In this document: positions 25,415-34,432 of the stretch, piece after piece | Layout of the letters: each line of letters opens with the position of its first letter | How positions within the stretch are numbered: position 1 is the first letter of the stretch | Source of the DNA: an uncultured Muribaculaceae bacterium | Lineage (GTDB): Bacteria; Bacteroidota; Bacteroidia; Bacteroidales; Muribaculaceae | Direction: 5' to 3' | DNA length: 62,918 nucleotides | Assembly: GCA_910577355.1 (NCBI GenBank) | Contig: CAJTMY010000012.1 | Location: forward strand, 1-62,918 | Notes under the pieces: model-generated | What the model saw: the letters and a program-made list of their open reading frames with translations, nothing else | Told to the model about the DNA's origin: nothing | Database searches by the model: none | Program-made: the position numbers and the translations under genes

Positions 25415-26023
25415 TCATTCGCCCAGATACTCCCTGAGGCGGCGGTTCTCGGCTTTGAGTGTCTCGAAGGCGGCGCGCAGGTGTTCGTATCTGTCATTGA
25501 GACTGTTGAGCTGCGCACAGGTCTGCTCATATTGCAGACGCCAACGGTCGGCATCGCTTTCGGACGCTGCGGCAGGTGCACCCAATGATATATGTGCCCG
25601 AGCCTCGGCAGCAGCAGCGTCCACGCGACGAAGCAGCAGCGAGGCATCGACAGTCGACTCCTCGAGCGTTATATAGTTCAGCGGATTATATGGGGCGGCA
25701 TCAACATTTTCTGAGGCCAGCAGGGCGTTTATTATTTCGACCATGGCAAATGTCGACAGCCTGTACCGGCGCGAGAGCGACGACAGCAGCGCGTTCATGG
25801 CCGTATCGGGCCTGAGATCGTCGGCTATGCTGCGCAGGTCGTCGGCAAAATTGTCGCCGAGCCTGGCCGCAATACAGTGACGGTCGTCCCGCTCAAGGAA
25901 CACATATACAAAATCGCGGTATCCGCATGCATGGCAATGCAGACGATCGCTCAGCGAATATTGGTCGAGAGTCCAGTCGAGCAGCTGCGGAGCACCGCAT
26001 ACGGGGCATTTTACAAGTTTCAT
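25415..26023 (-). CDS. Zinc-ribbon and coiled-coil protein, last gene of the ATPase/GTPase operon
   Basis: A 202-residue protein with a four-cysteine zinc ribbon at the N-terminus (KCPVCG, then CHACGYRDF, residues ~4-36), a helical middle (~60-120) and a C-terminal coiled coil (~165-200, DRYEHLRAAFETLKAENRRL). No family was recognised. Its start (26023) overlaps the gene upstream by four bases, so it is part of the coupled set. A ribbon plus coiled coil suggests an adaptor or nucleic-acid/protein-binding component. The ATG at 26023 is chosen because it begins at the ribbon and forms the ATGA overlap. Confidence 0.65.
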   Translation of the reverse strand: MKLVKCPVCGAPQLLDWTLDQYSLSDRLHCHACGYRDFVYVFLERDDRHCIAARLGDNFADDLRSIADDLRPDTAMNALLSSLSRRYRLSTFAMVEIINALLASENVDAAPYNPLNYITLEESTVDASLLLRRVDAAAAEARAHISLGAPAAASESDADRWRLQYEQTCAQLNSLNDRYEHLRAAFETLKAENRRLREYLGE

Positions 26024-26952
26024 ATGTTTTGTTTTATGCCGATACGTGCCGGACGGTCGACGGCAAGGGTGGCAAATCCGTCGGGCCGGCGCTCCACCGT
26101 CATTGTCCCTGCGGCAAGTGTGCACAGGCGATGCAGCGGGGCATCAGCGCCATCGAGCTCGCACATGCGCATCACCTCGGCAAGGCATCGGTCGTGCATG
26201 GCGCGGCGCTCGTCGGGAGCAAGTCCGTCGTAATTGATGCGGAAATCGGAATTGAAACAATAGGTTATGCTTTCAGCGGAGAAGTCGATGCGGAACAGGG
26301 CATCGGCCGCATCGCCGATAAAGTCCTCGGCATCGAAGCCCCGCGCCCCATGATTGCCGCGCACGGCATACACCGTGGTCGATGACACATGGGGCACCTC
26401 GCGTCCGGCATCGGTGGCATCGGCAAATATGTCGGCGGCATCGTTGCTTGCGGTCTCAATGCTGTTCACATGCCCGATACGAAAATAACGGGTGTCGGAG
26501 GGATACGGGAATCCGTCGCGCTCCACGGCAAATATGGCTTCGCCGCCAACTTCGATAATCGGGGTAAGCGGCCGCAGGATATCGCCGTATATAAGAGCCG
26601 TGGCCCTGTCGCCGAGCACCATGAGCCGCGCGGGCGCCACACACAGCAGCCGCAGCATGCCGCCTGCGGCATCTGTAAGCCGCAGGATATCGCCGGAGGC
26701 AACGCGCAACAGATTGACCGCTGCGACAGCTTCGCCAAACTGCAGTCCTGCACCGGACGAAAGCTCGAAGATATCGTCCATAGCGGCTTTGCGCGACGGG
26801 TATCCATACGAGGCGATTGCCGACTCGACAAGGCTGTCTATCTCCGTCTGGTTGAGGCCGAAGCGTGGTTCAAGCAACCCGGACTGCTCCGAGAGCGAAT
26901 ACTCGCCTACGGCAGTCCGGGTGACAAGTGCGGCAAAGGCTTTTGAAATCAT
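26020..26952 (-). CDS. Operon protein of unknown family
   Basis: A 310-residue protein without signal peptide or membrane helices. The N-terminal part (~1-90) is helical (MISKAFAALVTRTAVGEYSL, then SLVESAIASYGY), followed by a mixed alpha/beta part (~100-310) with no motif I recognise. It contains several acidic stretches (DAADIFADATDAG and AEDFIGDAADALF). It overlaps the protease gene by four bases upstream and the zinc-ribbon gene by four bases downstream, so it should be made in step with both. Cytoplasmic by appearance. Function unknown. Confidence 0.6.
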   Translation of the reverse strand: MISKAFAALVTRTAVGEYSLSEQSGLLEPRFGLNQTEIDSLVESAIASYGYPSRKAAMDDIFELSSGAGLQFGEAVAAVNLLRVASGDILRLTDAAGGMLRLLCVAPARLMVLGDRATALIYGDILRPLTPIIEVGGEAIFAVERDGFPYPSDTRYFRIGHVNSIETASNDAADIFADATDAGREVPHVSSTTVYAVRGNHGARGFDAEDFIGDAADALFRIDFSAESITYCFNSDFRINYDGLAPDERRAMHDRCLAEVMRMCELDGADAPLHRLCTLAAGTMTVERRPDGFATLAVDRPARIGIKQNI

Positions 26953-28025
26953 TTGCCGCTGTAAGGGAGATTCAGTTCGTCGAGTTTCTTTCGCACGGTC
27001 TGTATGTCCATGGCATAGTTGAGGTTGGCGTCGCTGCCTTTCCATCCGCTCGACGATATGCCTACTACCTCGCCGTATTGGTTCACGAGCGCGCCGCCCG
27101 AGAAACCACCCTGAATGGGCACGTTGATGCCGAGACGATCCATGTCGGGGTGGAGGCTCGAGATGGTGCCGGTAGAATACCGCATGGGGAGGATGTCGCG
27201 GTTGTTAGGCGAGGGATTGCCTACTGTGGCAGCCTTGTCGCCGCTCACCACCTTGTCTTTGGCTACGGTGAGATATTTCTGCTTCGCCTTGGTGTCGTCG
27301 TCGAGGTCGACATAGAAAATGGCGAAATCCTCGTTGGTATTATTGTGATCGCCGGCGTAGCAGATGGTCTTTATCTTATAGGGTGTCTCGCTGAGATTGC
27401 CGTCGACATCCGACAGGCGCACCTGATATTCCGCCCCCCTGTGTACGACGTGACTGTTGGAGATTGCCAGACCGTTCTCGTTGATGAAGAAAGCTGTGCC
27501 TATGAATCCACCCTCGCCGGGCTCGTAGCCTTCGACAAGCATGGAGGATGCCTTGAGCAGAGCCGACAGTTCGTTGTCGGAAAGCGGCTTCTTGGAACCG
27601 GGTTCCGGATGAATGATTTTATTATATGCATCGAGCGAATCTTTCAGAAATTTCTTGCTGAAAGATTTTTCGCCGCCCATGGCAAGTAGTTTGCGGTTGA
27701 TCGGCTCTTTGTTGCTTTTCAGCTTGGCATATGCCCACACGTCGGTCTTGTAAGATTTGATCTCGTGGTCTTTCTTGCGGCGCGAATCGGGTTTCAACTC
27801 TATCTTCTTGTTGAGCACATTACCCTTGAGATACTGCTCGTTGAAGGCGCTCGCCTCGTTGAGACCTATCAGATGCACGGTGAGGCCGTTGTTGAGCACG
27901 AGCGTATTGCCGTTCTCAACTTCTTTCACCGTTCCGACAAGGCCGTCGACGGTGATGTCGCTCGAGCCGCACGACGTGGCGAAGATGGCCGCACCGATGG
28001 CCAGTAATGATAATATCTTTTTCAT
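26949..28025 (-). CDS. Lipoprotein with a nuclease-like (SNase) domain and a trypsin-like serine protease domain
   Basis: A 358-residue lipoprotein (lipobox ATSC, C19). Residues ~27-118 follow the staphylococcal-nuclease OB-fold pattern (GTVKEVENGNTLVL, then VHLIGLNEA, then INRKLLAMGG), but the DGDT and RLxGIDAPE catalytic segments are replaced by NGNT and HLIGLNEA, so it is likely catalytically dead. Residues ~155-355 are an S1-type protease with an intact triad: H192 in SNSHVV, D233 in NEDFAIF and S309 in GGFSGGAL. There is no PDZ domain, unlike HtrA/DegP. It should act in the periplasm. It overlaps genes on both sides by four bases. Confidence 0.75.
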   Translation of the reverse strand: MKKILSLLAIGAAIFATSCGSSDITVDGLVGTVKEVENGNTLVLNNGLTVHLIGLNEASAFNEQYLKGNVLNKKIELKPDSRRKKDHEIKSYKTDVWAYAKLKSNKEPINRKLLAMGGEKSFSKKFLKDSLDAYNKIIHPEPGSKKPLSDNELSALLKASSMLVEGYEPGEGGFIGTAFFINENGLAISNSHVVHRGAEYQVRLSDVDGNLSETPYKIKTICYAGDHNNTNEDFAIFYVDLDDDTKAKQKYLTVAKDKVVSGDKAATVGNPSPNNRDILPMRYSTGTISSLHPDMDRLGINVPIQGGFSGGALVNQYGEVVGISSSGWKGSDANLNYAMDIQTVRKKLDELNLPYSGK

Positions 28026-28618
28026 TTCAACTTGAATTGTACTTGTGCTTTTTTAGTAACTTTCCAATACGGGCCTTCAAGCCGTATCTCGCCGGGTGCG
28101 ACATTCACGAGTTCGCATTGGGTGAGGTCGGCCATATTGAAGCCGTCGTTGCCGTTGGGAACCTCCTCGACGGCATAGTCGGCCACCGGGACGACCATAT
28201 CGGCCAGACCGAAGGCGAGCATTTCGTAGAACTGCGGATCCTCGCTGAGAATGAATTTTCCGTCACAACCGTTTATGTCCAGCTTATAGCAGTTTGGTAT
28301 CTCGTTCACGTAGTCTGTCTCGAATACGGCTGTGCCGTCGAGCATCAGGGGTTGATCGGCATACAGCGTTTTTGCCGGCTCGGCCACCGGAGCGGGGGCA
28401 GGGGCGGATGCCGGCTTCTCGGGTGCGGGATCGGCCGGCCGTCCCGTTATGATTTCCGGAGCCGGTGCGACCGCAAGCGGGGGTAGGCCGAGCTGCGAGC
28501 TGAGTTCGTTGACACGAGCCTGAAGGGCGGCGATTGTGGCCTGCTGCGATGCAACCTGCTGTTGCAGCTCCCCGATAAGCTTCATGGCCGGAGCCAGAAT
28601 AGGAATATTTGCGCTCAT
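28022..28618 (-). CDS. Coiled-coil protein with Pro/Ala linker and a C-terminal beta domain (paralogue of the upstream gene)
   Basis: A 198-residue protein with a short coiled coil (~12-45, GELQQQVASQQATIAALQARV), a Pro/Ala-rich linker (~48-85) and a C-terminal domain (~85-198) that aligns with the C-terminal domain of the gene at 28615-29250: LYADQPL/FYATLDP, then TDYVNEIPN/GDNYRNKAP, DGKFIL/GEAAFN, and the final VTKKAQVQFKLK/MSQRIKISLS. The two are therefore tandem duplicates. No signal peptide. The ATG at 28618 makes a four-base overlap with its upstream neighbour. Confidence 0.6.
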   Translation of the reverse strand: MSANIPILAPAMKLIGELQQQVASQQATIAALQARVNELSSQLGLPPLAVAPAPEIITGRPADPAPEKPASAPAPAPVAEPAKTLYADQPLMLDGTAVFETDYVNEIPNCYKLDINGCDGKFILSEDPQFYEMLAFGLADMVVPVADYAVEEVPNGNDGFNMADLTQCELVNVAPGEIRLEGPYWKVTKKAQVQFKLK

Positions 28619-29250
28619 GACAGTGAGATCTTGATACGTTGCGACATCTCCCACACATCGCCGCGGCGGGTGATACGGGCTGTATTATGCGGCACCACGG
28701 TGCTCGGGGTCGATGACTCGATTGTATATTCGAAGAACGGCAGAATGGCGCTCTCGGCTCGTGGCAGGCAGTATTCGAGGCACTCGGCATTGAATGCGGC
28801 CTCGCCGGTGGCGCCATTCACAGTAGCAACGAACGGAGCTTTGTTGCGGTAGTTGTCGCCTACTTCGCGGAGACCTCCTTCGGGGTCGAGAGTGGCATAG
28901 AAGCGTCGGCTTGCCGGTTTTGCCGCGGGTGCTGGCGATTCTGTTGTATGCACGGTAGTCGCTTCGGATACCATTGCGGGGCGTACTTTTTCGGCAGGAC
29001 GCACGGTCTCCTCGCGTGCAGTCTGCTTGCTCAATGAGTCGAGGCGGGTGTTGAGAGCGCGCAACTGTAAGTTGTACTCGGCAACAGTGCCGGCCAATTC
29101 ATCGACGGAACGTCGAAGAGCCTTGATGCTTTCCTCCATACTTCGGTCGCGCATCTCGTCTTGCTCGCCGCGCAGGCGTATTTGGTCGAGAATGGCCTCG
29201 AACTGCGCGGGCTCGAGTTTTTTGCCCAACAGATCTTTAAGAAAGTCCAT
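28615..29250 (-). CDS. Coiled-coil protein with a C-terminal beta domain (paralogue of the downstream gene)
   Basis: A 211-residue protein with a helical/coiled-coil N-terminus (~1-80, EAILDQIRLRGEQDEMRDRSM, then LRALNTRLDSLSKQ), an Ala/Pro/Thr linker (~85-115) and a C-terminal beta domain (~117-211) homologous to that of the gene at 28022-28618. No signal peptide or membrane helix. It starts 54 bases after the SrfB-like gene and overlaps the following gene by four bases. The shared C-terminal domain may bind one of the operon's ATPases; that is inference. Confidence 0.6.
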   Translation of the reverse strand: MDFLKDLLGKKLEPAQFEAILDQIRLRGEQDEMRDRSMEESIKALRRSVDELAGTVAEYNLQLRALNTRLDSLSKQTAREETVRPAEKVRPAMVSEATTVHTTESPAPAAKPASRRFYATLDPEGGLREVGDNYRNKAPFVATVNGATGEAAFNAECLEYCLPRAESAILPFFEYTIESSTPSTVVPHNTARITRRGDVWEMSQRIKISLS

Positions 29251-29304
29251 TTTGAGAGTATTGAGGCTGCCACGATCTAAACGAGCCGCGGCAGCCTATG
29301 GTTC

Positions 29305-32300
29305 TTAATATTGGTCGAAGTTGTATAATGCGTCTTTGAGAGCCCAGAAGAAGAGAGAGTCTGTGACACGGTTGGATCCGGCTGCATCGTTGGGATTGGC
29401 CAGATCGGCAACAACCTGCTCATAGCTCACGGCGGCGGCATTGCGCAGACCGCAACGCTCGTTGTCGGTGAGCGATGGCAGATTGAGTGCATGATGCTCG
29501 GCACTCTCGAATGCCGTGATGAATCGGTCGAAGTGATCCATCACCTGAGGCGCAAGGTCGAGAAGGTCGCGCGAATGCACGATGTCGTTGGGTTGGCAGC
29601 CGGTGAACCCGAAGTTGTAGGTGGCACGCTGTGGTACGTTGGCACCGCCTTCGAGGGCGCATATGGCAGCGCCTTCGGCAGTCACGGCCTTGGGATTCTG
29701 GGCAAACTGCACTGAGAATGTCGCCGGAATATTGGTCACGCCGAAAGCTTCGAACAATACTCGGGTATAGAGTGTTAGGTCGGTCCCACGGTTTTGACCG
29801 AAGAGCATCTCGATATATTTGGATCCGTAGCCGGTAAAGTTTATTACGGCGGGGAACTTCTGCGACATCTGGGCGTCGGACATTATCCAGTTGGCGATAT
29901 GATACATCAGAGCGGCGTAGTGCAGCAACACCACCTTGTGTGCCGCCGTATTGCCATTATTGAGAGTCTGAACCATTTGGGCGAAGCGGTGCGTCTCATC
30001 GCGCAGCAGCATGTTGATTTTCTCCTTGCCGTTGAGACTTATCGTATTGTAGTCTATCCTGTCGAGACCGAGCTGTATGCTATGTGTCGCCAGATTGGCG
30101 TCGGCAAAGCGAGTGAACACATTCTCGGTGACGTTGCGCACGCCCTCGCCGATGTTCTCGCGACCGCAGCCCCACAGATCGTCACCGGCATAGAGCACGG
30201 AGTTGTACTTGGCCACCGTGGTATTGCCGGTGCGACAGTAGTACTGGATATCGGTGGTACCGCCGCCGATGTCGACGTTAAGGATACCTTGCGATGACAG
30301 CTCGCCATTGGCTATAAGCGTTTTTGCCGGAGCAAGAGATTCGGCGAGTTGCTTTATCTTGGCCTGTGCCTCCACGAGGTTCTGCAGCCCGAATACTTTG
30401 GCATATGCCTGAGCCCACAGACGGTTGAGCTGGGCGCTTGTGTTCATTGCCAACGGATAAGTGAGGATTATTGTGGGCGTGTGCCGGGGCGAGGCATCGC
30501 CGTTAGACAGCCAATGCACACGTATCATGCCGAGAATTTCCTCGAAGAACATCGAGGCGCGTGTGGCGGCGTCGGCCACCTTGGGCGAGTTGAGATCCCA
30601 CTTGAGCGAGGTGCGGTATTTGGAATTGTACAGCTTCTCCTTTGGATATCGGAAGCCTATCGACAGGCAACCGAATAGATCGTCTTTTATTTCTTGCTCC
30701 TCGTAGGCGGCGGTACGGATCGGGAATGTATAATCTTCCTGCTCGAAGTTCGGGAAGAATGCGCGGGCCTGATCTATAAGCGTAGAATGGCTCATCGGAC
30801 CGTACAGACCTCGCAGCAGCTTGTGATACTGCTCTTGTGTGTGGCCGGCGGCCATATAGCTGCGGGCGTCGGGCTTGTTGGCCAGATATACGGCCTGCTT
30901 CTTTATCTGTCCGGCATTGAAACTTACGGCAGTATCGCCGGGACGATCGGTGATGAATGCTATATGGGTGTTGGTGGTGCCGAAGTCGATAGCGTAATAG
31001 TACTGGAGCGCACCGAGACTGGGCGTTTCGTAAGCGGGGAAGATCATTCCGCCGACTTTGTCCATTACCAGACGAACGGCGTCGAACGACTTGTTGAGCA
31101 CCTTGTAGAAGCGGCCTTCGGTGTCGCCGCGGCGCTCGGTGACTGGCAGCGGATCTTTGGTTTGGAAATCCACATCATTGCCGGTCTTGAAGAACTCGAG
31201 ATCGACCTTCTCTACCAGCCGGTCGTCGGTGGGGTATTGCAGGTAGACGTCGTAGCGGTTCTGCGAATCGTCGGATATGCGTATTAACGGCGATATGCCT
31301 ACCGATACGGGTTCTTCCATCATCCCCTGCTCGGTGGCTGTGACCACGTCGGCGGCAAGCTTGTAGCGGCGCGACAGGCATACGGTGTTGTGCACCGTGC
31401 CGGCATTGTTGCGTACGGGCACCTCGAGTTTCACCTCGGCGATGCCTGCGTCGGGATTCACGTCGAATGTGAGGCCGCGCAGCAGTGTGTCGAGTTTCAG
31501 GTATTTGAGCGCCTTGGGCTTGAGGGGCAGCAGGAACGAGCGCTCCAGGCCGTTGATCTTCACGTTCTTCACGCCCCGGAATTTGTTCTCGGCCATGAAG
31601 TAGGGCAGCGATATGAGCTTCTCCTCGAGGAAGTCGACCGATGTGAGCCAGTTGGGGGCGTAAGCGGGGCAGTTGGGCATATCCCGCTTGGCCTCGGCAC
31701 GGTTCTCGACTTGCGGCACGGTAGTGTTCACATCCCACATCTCGTTGTCGTAATAACGCATGTTGGCATATCGGCTGCCCTTCTCGATTATTAGAGGCAG
31801 GTCGGTGGTGAAAGTGTCCTTGTGGAAGTCGGAGTCGATGAAGAAATCGCTCTGTATATTGCCCGGCGAGCGTGTGATGAGCTTGATGTCGACAACGGGG
31901 AAAGCCATTTCATTGCCGGTTTCATCATAGCTGATGGAGCGTAGCTGTACCACCGATATGTCGCGCTCTATCTCGTCATCCATATGCTCGGCGTCGCGTA
32001 CGACGGCCTGCATGGGAGGATAATCCTTGTATAGGTCGGCAAGGCTGTATTTGCCGGTGAGATCTCTGATCTCGTTGCGGAGAGAGGCGTCGGGATCAAT
32101 CTCAAGGCAGCGCGACAGGTAATCGAGCATGCCGCCGAGAATCTCGCGTGTGGCATTGCGTTCGTCCACATATGCCGTGATGCCTGTGACCGATATCTTG
32201 CGCACTTTCACTTTTGAGGGAAGGGCCGCATTATCGTACAAAGCTCTGAACAGCTTGTACATGAACTCGCGGAAAGGACGCTGACGTTGCAAAAGCGGCT

Positions 32301-32850
32301 GCACGGGCTTGCCGCTCTTCCAGTTGGGCGAGGTGAACACTATGGTATAGGGCGATGTACCACCGATAAGGGCGCCGGTCTTCTTGTCTGAGATAATGAA
32401 GATGTTGGACAGCTGAGTGCCGAAATACTTCTTCACATGCTTATCGAAAGCGTCGGAAAGCTGAGTGTGCCCCGACTTCTTCAAGCGGTCGATCTGCTCG
32501 CTGAAATTCCACTGTTCGAGCGAGAGCGAGCGGCTGCGGTTGAATATGAGTTCGAGCAGGTCGAGCCATTGCGATACAACCTGATCGTATACAGGCACGA
32601 TGCCGGTGGAGTTAAGCACTCCGAGGCGTACATTCTTTAGTGCTGTGCGGAAGAATATCATGCGACCGAAAATGCTCGGGATCGACGAGCCGGGCTTGTT
32701 GCTAACGTCGCTGTTGGCCGACAGCGCATCGTTGTTGCCGGCAGCCTCGGCATTGTTGTATGCGTCGGAGGTTACGATCTCCGACGTATCCACGCCTTTT
32801 ATATCTTGTGTTGAACCCACCGGATGGTGGCGTAATTTATCTGTTGCCAT
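29305..32850 (-). CDS. SrfB-like ASKHA (actin/Hsp70-fold) ATPase
   Basis: An 1,181-residue protein. The C-terminal part (~615-1100) is an actin/Hsp70-type ATPase: phosphate-1 motif AIDFGTTNTH (620-629), phosphate-2 motif NVDIGGGTTDI (858-868) and an adenosine motif NFTGYGSKY (1004-1012). The N-terminal ~600 residues are a large, mostly beta-strand region of no recognised family. The length and motif layout resemble the SrfB proteins named in enterobacteria, which are of poorly known function; this is from memory and was not searched. No signal peptide, so it is cytoplasmic. It follows the tubulin-like gene by six bases. Confidence 0.75.
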   Translation of the reverse strand: MATDKLRHHPVGSTQDIKGVDTSEIVTSDAYNNAEAAGNNDALSANSDVSNKPGSSIPSIFGRMIFFRTALKNVRLGVLNSTGIVPVYDQVVSQWLDLLELIFNRSRSLSLEQWNFSEQIDRLKKSGHTQLSDAFDKHVKKYFGTQLSNIFIISDKKTGALIGGTSPYTIVFTSPNWKSGKPVQPLLQRQRPFREFMYKLFRALYDNAALPSKVKVRKISVTGITAYVDERNATREILGGMLDYLSRCLEIDPDASLRNEIRDLTGKYSLADLYKDYPPMQAVVRDAEHMDDEIERDISVVQLRSISYDETGNEMAFPVVDIKLITRSPGNIQSDFFIDSDFHKDTFTTDLPLIIEKGSRYANMRYYDNEMWDVNTTVPQVENRAEAKRDMPNCPAYAPNWLTSVDFLEEKLISLPYFMAENKFRGVKNVKINGLERSFLLPLKPKALKYLKLDTLLRGLTFDVNPDAGIAEVKLEVPVRNNAGTVHNTVCLSRRYKLAADVVTATEQGMMEEPVSVGISPLIRISDDSQNRYDVYLQYPTDDRLVEKVDLEFFKTGNDVDFQTKDPLPVTERRGDTEGRFYKVLNKSFDAVRLVMDKVGGMIFPAYETPSLGALQYYYAIDFGTTNTHIAFITDRPGDTAVSFNAGQIKKQAVYLANKPDARSYMAAGHTQEQYHKLLRGLYGPMSHSTLIDQARAFFPNFEQEDYTFPIRTAAYEEQEIKDDLFGCLSIGFRYPKEKLYNSKYRTSLKWDLNSPKVADAATRASMFFEEILGMIRVHWLSNGDASPRHTPTIILTYPLAMNTSAQLNRLWAQAYAKVFGLQNLVEAQAKIKQLAESLAPAKTLIANGELSSQGILNVDIGGGTTDIQYYCRTGNTTVAKYNSVLYAGDDLWGCGRENIGEGVRNVTENVFTRFADANLATHSIQLGLDRIDYNTISLNGKEKINMLLRDETHRFAQMVQTLNNGNTAAHKVVLLHYAALMYHIANWIMSDAQMSQKFPAVINFTGYGSKYIEMLFGQNRGTDLTLYTRVLFEAFGVTNIPATFSVQFAQNPKAVTAEGAAICALEGGANVPQRATYNFGFTGCQPNDIVHSRDLLDLAPQVMDHFDRFITAFESAEHHALNLPSLTDNERCGLRNAAAVSYEQVVADLANPNDAAGSNRVTDSLFFWALKDALYNFDQY

Positions 32851-32856
32851 GAGGGT

Positions 32857-34419
32857 TTATTTTTCAGCGTTTTTTTGGAGGATATCACCGAATATTTCTT
32901 TGAGAGCCTTGTCGATCGAGGCAATGAAGAATGAGCGGGGCTTGTCCACTTCTTTATGGCCGCGGTCGGTGTTCCTTACCCATTCATCGGTAAGAGTCTC
33001 GCGTATCTTGGAATTGGAGACGTAATGGCTGTTGAGTACCAATGCCACAGTCTGTGATGTTTCGATGCCGGCGAATATGTCGTCATAGTCGTTGTCGGCG
33101 TTGAACAGCTTGAGACCGCGTTTCTGGCGAGTATCCTCCAGTTCCTTTATCCAGGCGATGAAGGCGTCGGCAAATGCGGCGAGATCTTTCTTGAAGTCGC
33201 CTTCCTTGAAGAGCTTCGTGTTTCTGAGCCATGTGTCTTTTCTGTCGCCTTCGCCTGCTGTAAGCAGATACGATTTGACGAATTTTGCGAAAAGCATCAG
33301 CCGTGCAAGGGGATAGATGTATGGAACGAGGGTCTCGTCCTTGTAGAAGCGGCTGTAATTGAGTGTATATTGGTCTACGGCTTCTTTTTTCTCTTCCTTC
33401 TTGGTTACAGGTGCGAATCCGAACTCGTGAGCAACGGCATCGGCCTCGAGTGAATGGTCGAACGCTGTGTTCATGAAGTGCAGTGCCTCCATTGCGGCCA
33501 CGAGCTCCACTACATGCGCATTGTTTTTCTGTGTGGCGCCACCTTCCGAGTTGGCGAATGCTCCGGGCAGGTAACTGTCGCCTACGTAGTATATGGCATC
33601 GGCCTGCTTGTTGACGCTGCGACCAAGCGAGTATGCGTCTAGCGCGGCCTTGGTCTTGGCGGTGAACGAATCGCTGTTGATGGCGCTGTCGGCGTCGGGT
33701 GCGACCTTGAAGTAAGGGGTGACAGCTATTACACCGACGGTGCATGCTTCAAGATTGGGACGCTCGCGTATGAGGTCGAGAAGCATGGGGATGCCCGAGG
33801 CTCCTGTGCCGCCGAATATAGAGCCTACAATCAGAATCTTGTCGCCCGCCGACGGGTTCACGGCATGGAAGAATTTCTGCAGCTCCACGCTGTTCTCAAG
33901 GCTCTTTGTCACTACACAGCCTATGTTTGGACAGCCCTTGAATCCCACTTTCAGGTCGAGGTTGAGCTCGGTGGTCTTTGATGTCTTGGGCGAGTTGTCG
34001 TAGAGAATCTCGAGCAGGTGGCGTGTGGCAAGGGTTCCGTTGCCGTCGCCGAGTGTCTCGAGTTGTATATGGTGCGCAAAGGTGTCGTTTTCGGCCTCGT
34101 GAGTGATGGCTACCTCAAATTTTGTCTTGCTGTCGAATCCGTCACCGCCAAACAGCTCTTTGAGTTTGGTAAGAGGTGTGCAGAAGAAGCTTTCCATTAC
34201 CTTGTCGCCCTTGGCGTATACGGCACGGTTGATGCGCTGATATGTTTCGAGCAGGGCTTGTGTGCGCTCGGTGTCGCCGTTAGTGGCGTCGTAGTCGATT
34301 ATAACGGGCACTATCTCGTCGGCCACTTTCGTGTCCTTGCAGCCCGATGCCAGCAGCATGGTGAGCGAGCGCAGGAAGCGTGCTCCGGTGCCGCCGATGG
34401 CAAATATGAATGTTCTCAT
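32857..34419 (-). CDS. Tubulin/FtsZ-like GTPase (Tubulin_2 type)
   Basis: A 520-residue protein with the tubulin GTP-binding signatures: a glycine-rich loop IGGTGARFLRSL at residues 8-19 and the tubulin motif GSIFGGTGASG at 199-209 (G203-G204-T205-G206). Between them lies IDYDATNGDTERT, which fits the T3 region. After the signature a strand VGVIAVTPYF (229-238) corresponds to S5. I cannot place a T7 loop (GxxNxD) with confidence, so polymerisation-dependent hydrolysis cannot be claimed. A C-terminal helical extension follows. It differs from FtsZ in both length and motifs. It is 13 bases after the three-helix membrane gene. Confidence 0.75.
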   Translation of the reverse strand: MRTFIFAIGGTGARFLRSLTMLLASGCKDTKVADEIVPVIIDYDATNGDTERTQALLETYQRINRAVYAKGDKVMESFFCTPLTKLKELFGGDGFDSKTKFEVAITHEAENDTFAHHIQLETLGDGNGTLATRHLLEILYDNSPKTSKTTELNLDLKVGFKGCPNIGCVVTKSLENSVELQKFFHAVNPSAGDKILIVGSIFGGTGASGIPMLLDLIRERPNLEACTVGVIAVTPYFKVAPDADSAINSDSFTAKTKAALDAYSLGRSVNKQADAIYYVGDSYLPGAFANSEGGATQKNNAHVVELVAAMEALHFMNTAFDHSLEADAVAHEFGFAPVTKKEEKKEAVDQYTLNYSRFYKDETLVPYIYPLARLMLFAKFVKSYLLTAGEGDRKDTWLRNTKLFKEGDFKKDLAAFADAFIAWIKELEDTRQKRGLKLFNADNDYDDIFAGIETSQTVALVLNSHYVSNSKIRETLTDEWVRNTDRGHKEVDKPRSFFIASIDKALKEIFGDILQKNAEK

Positions 34420-34432
34420 TGGTCGGATATGA

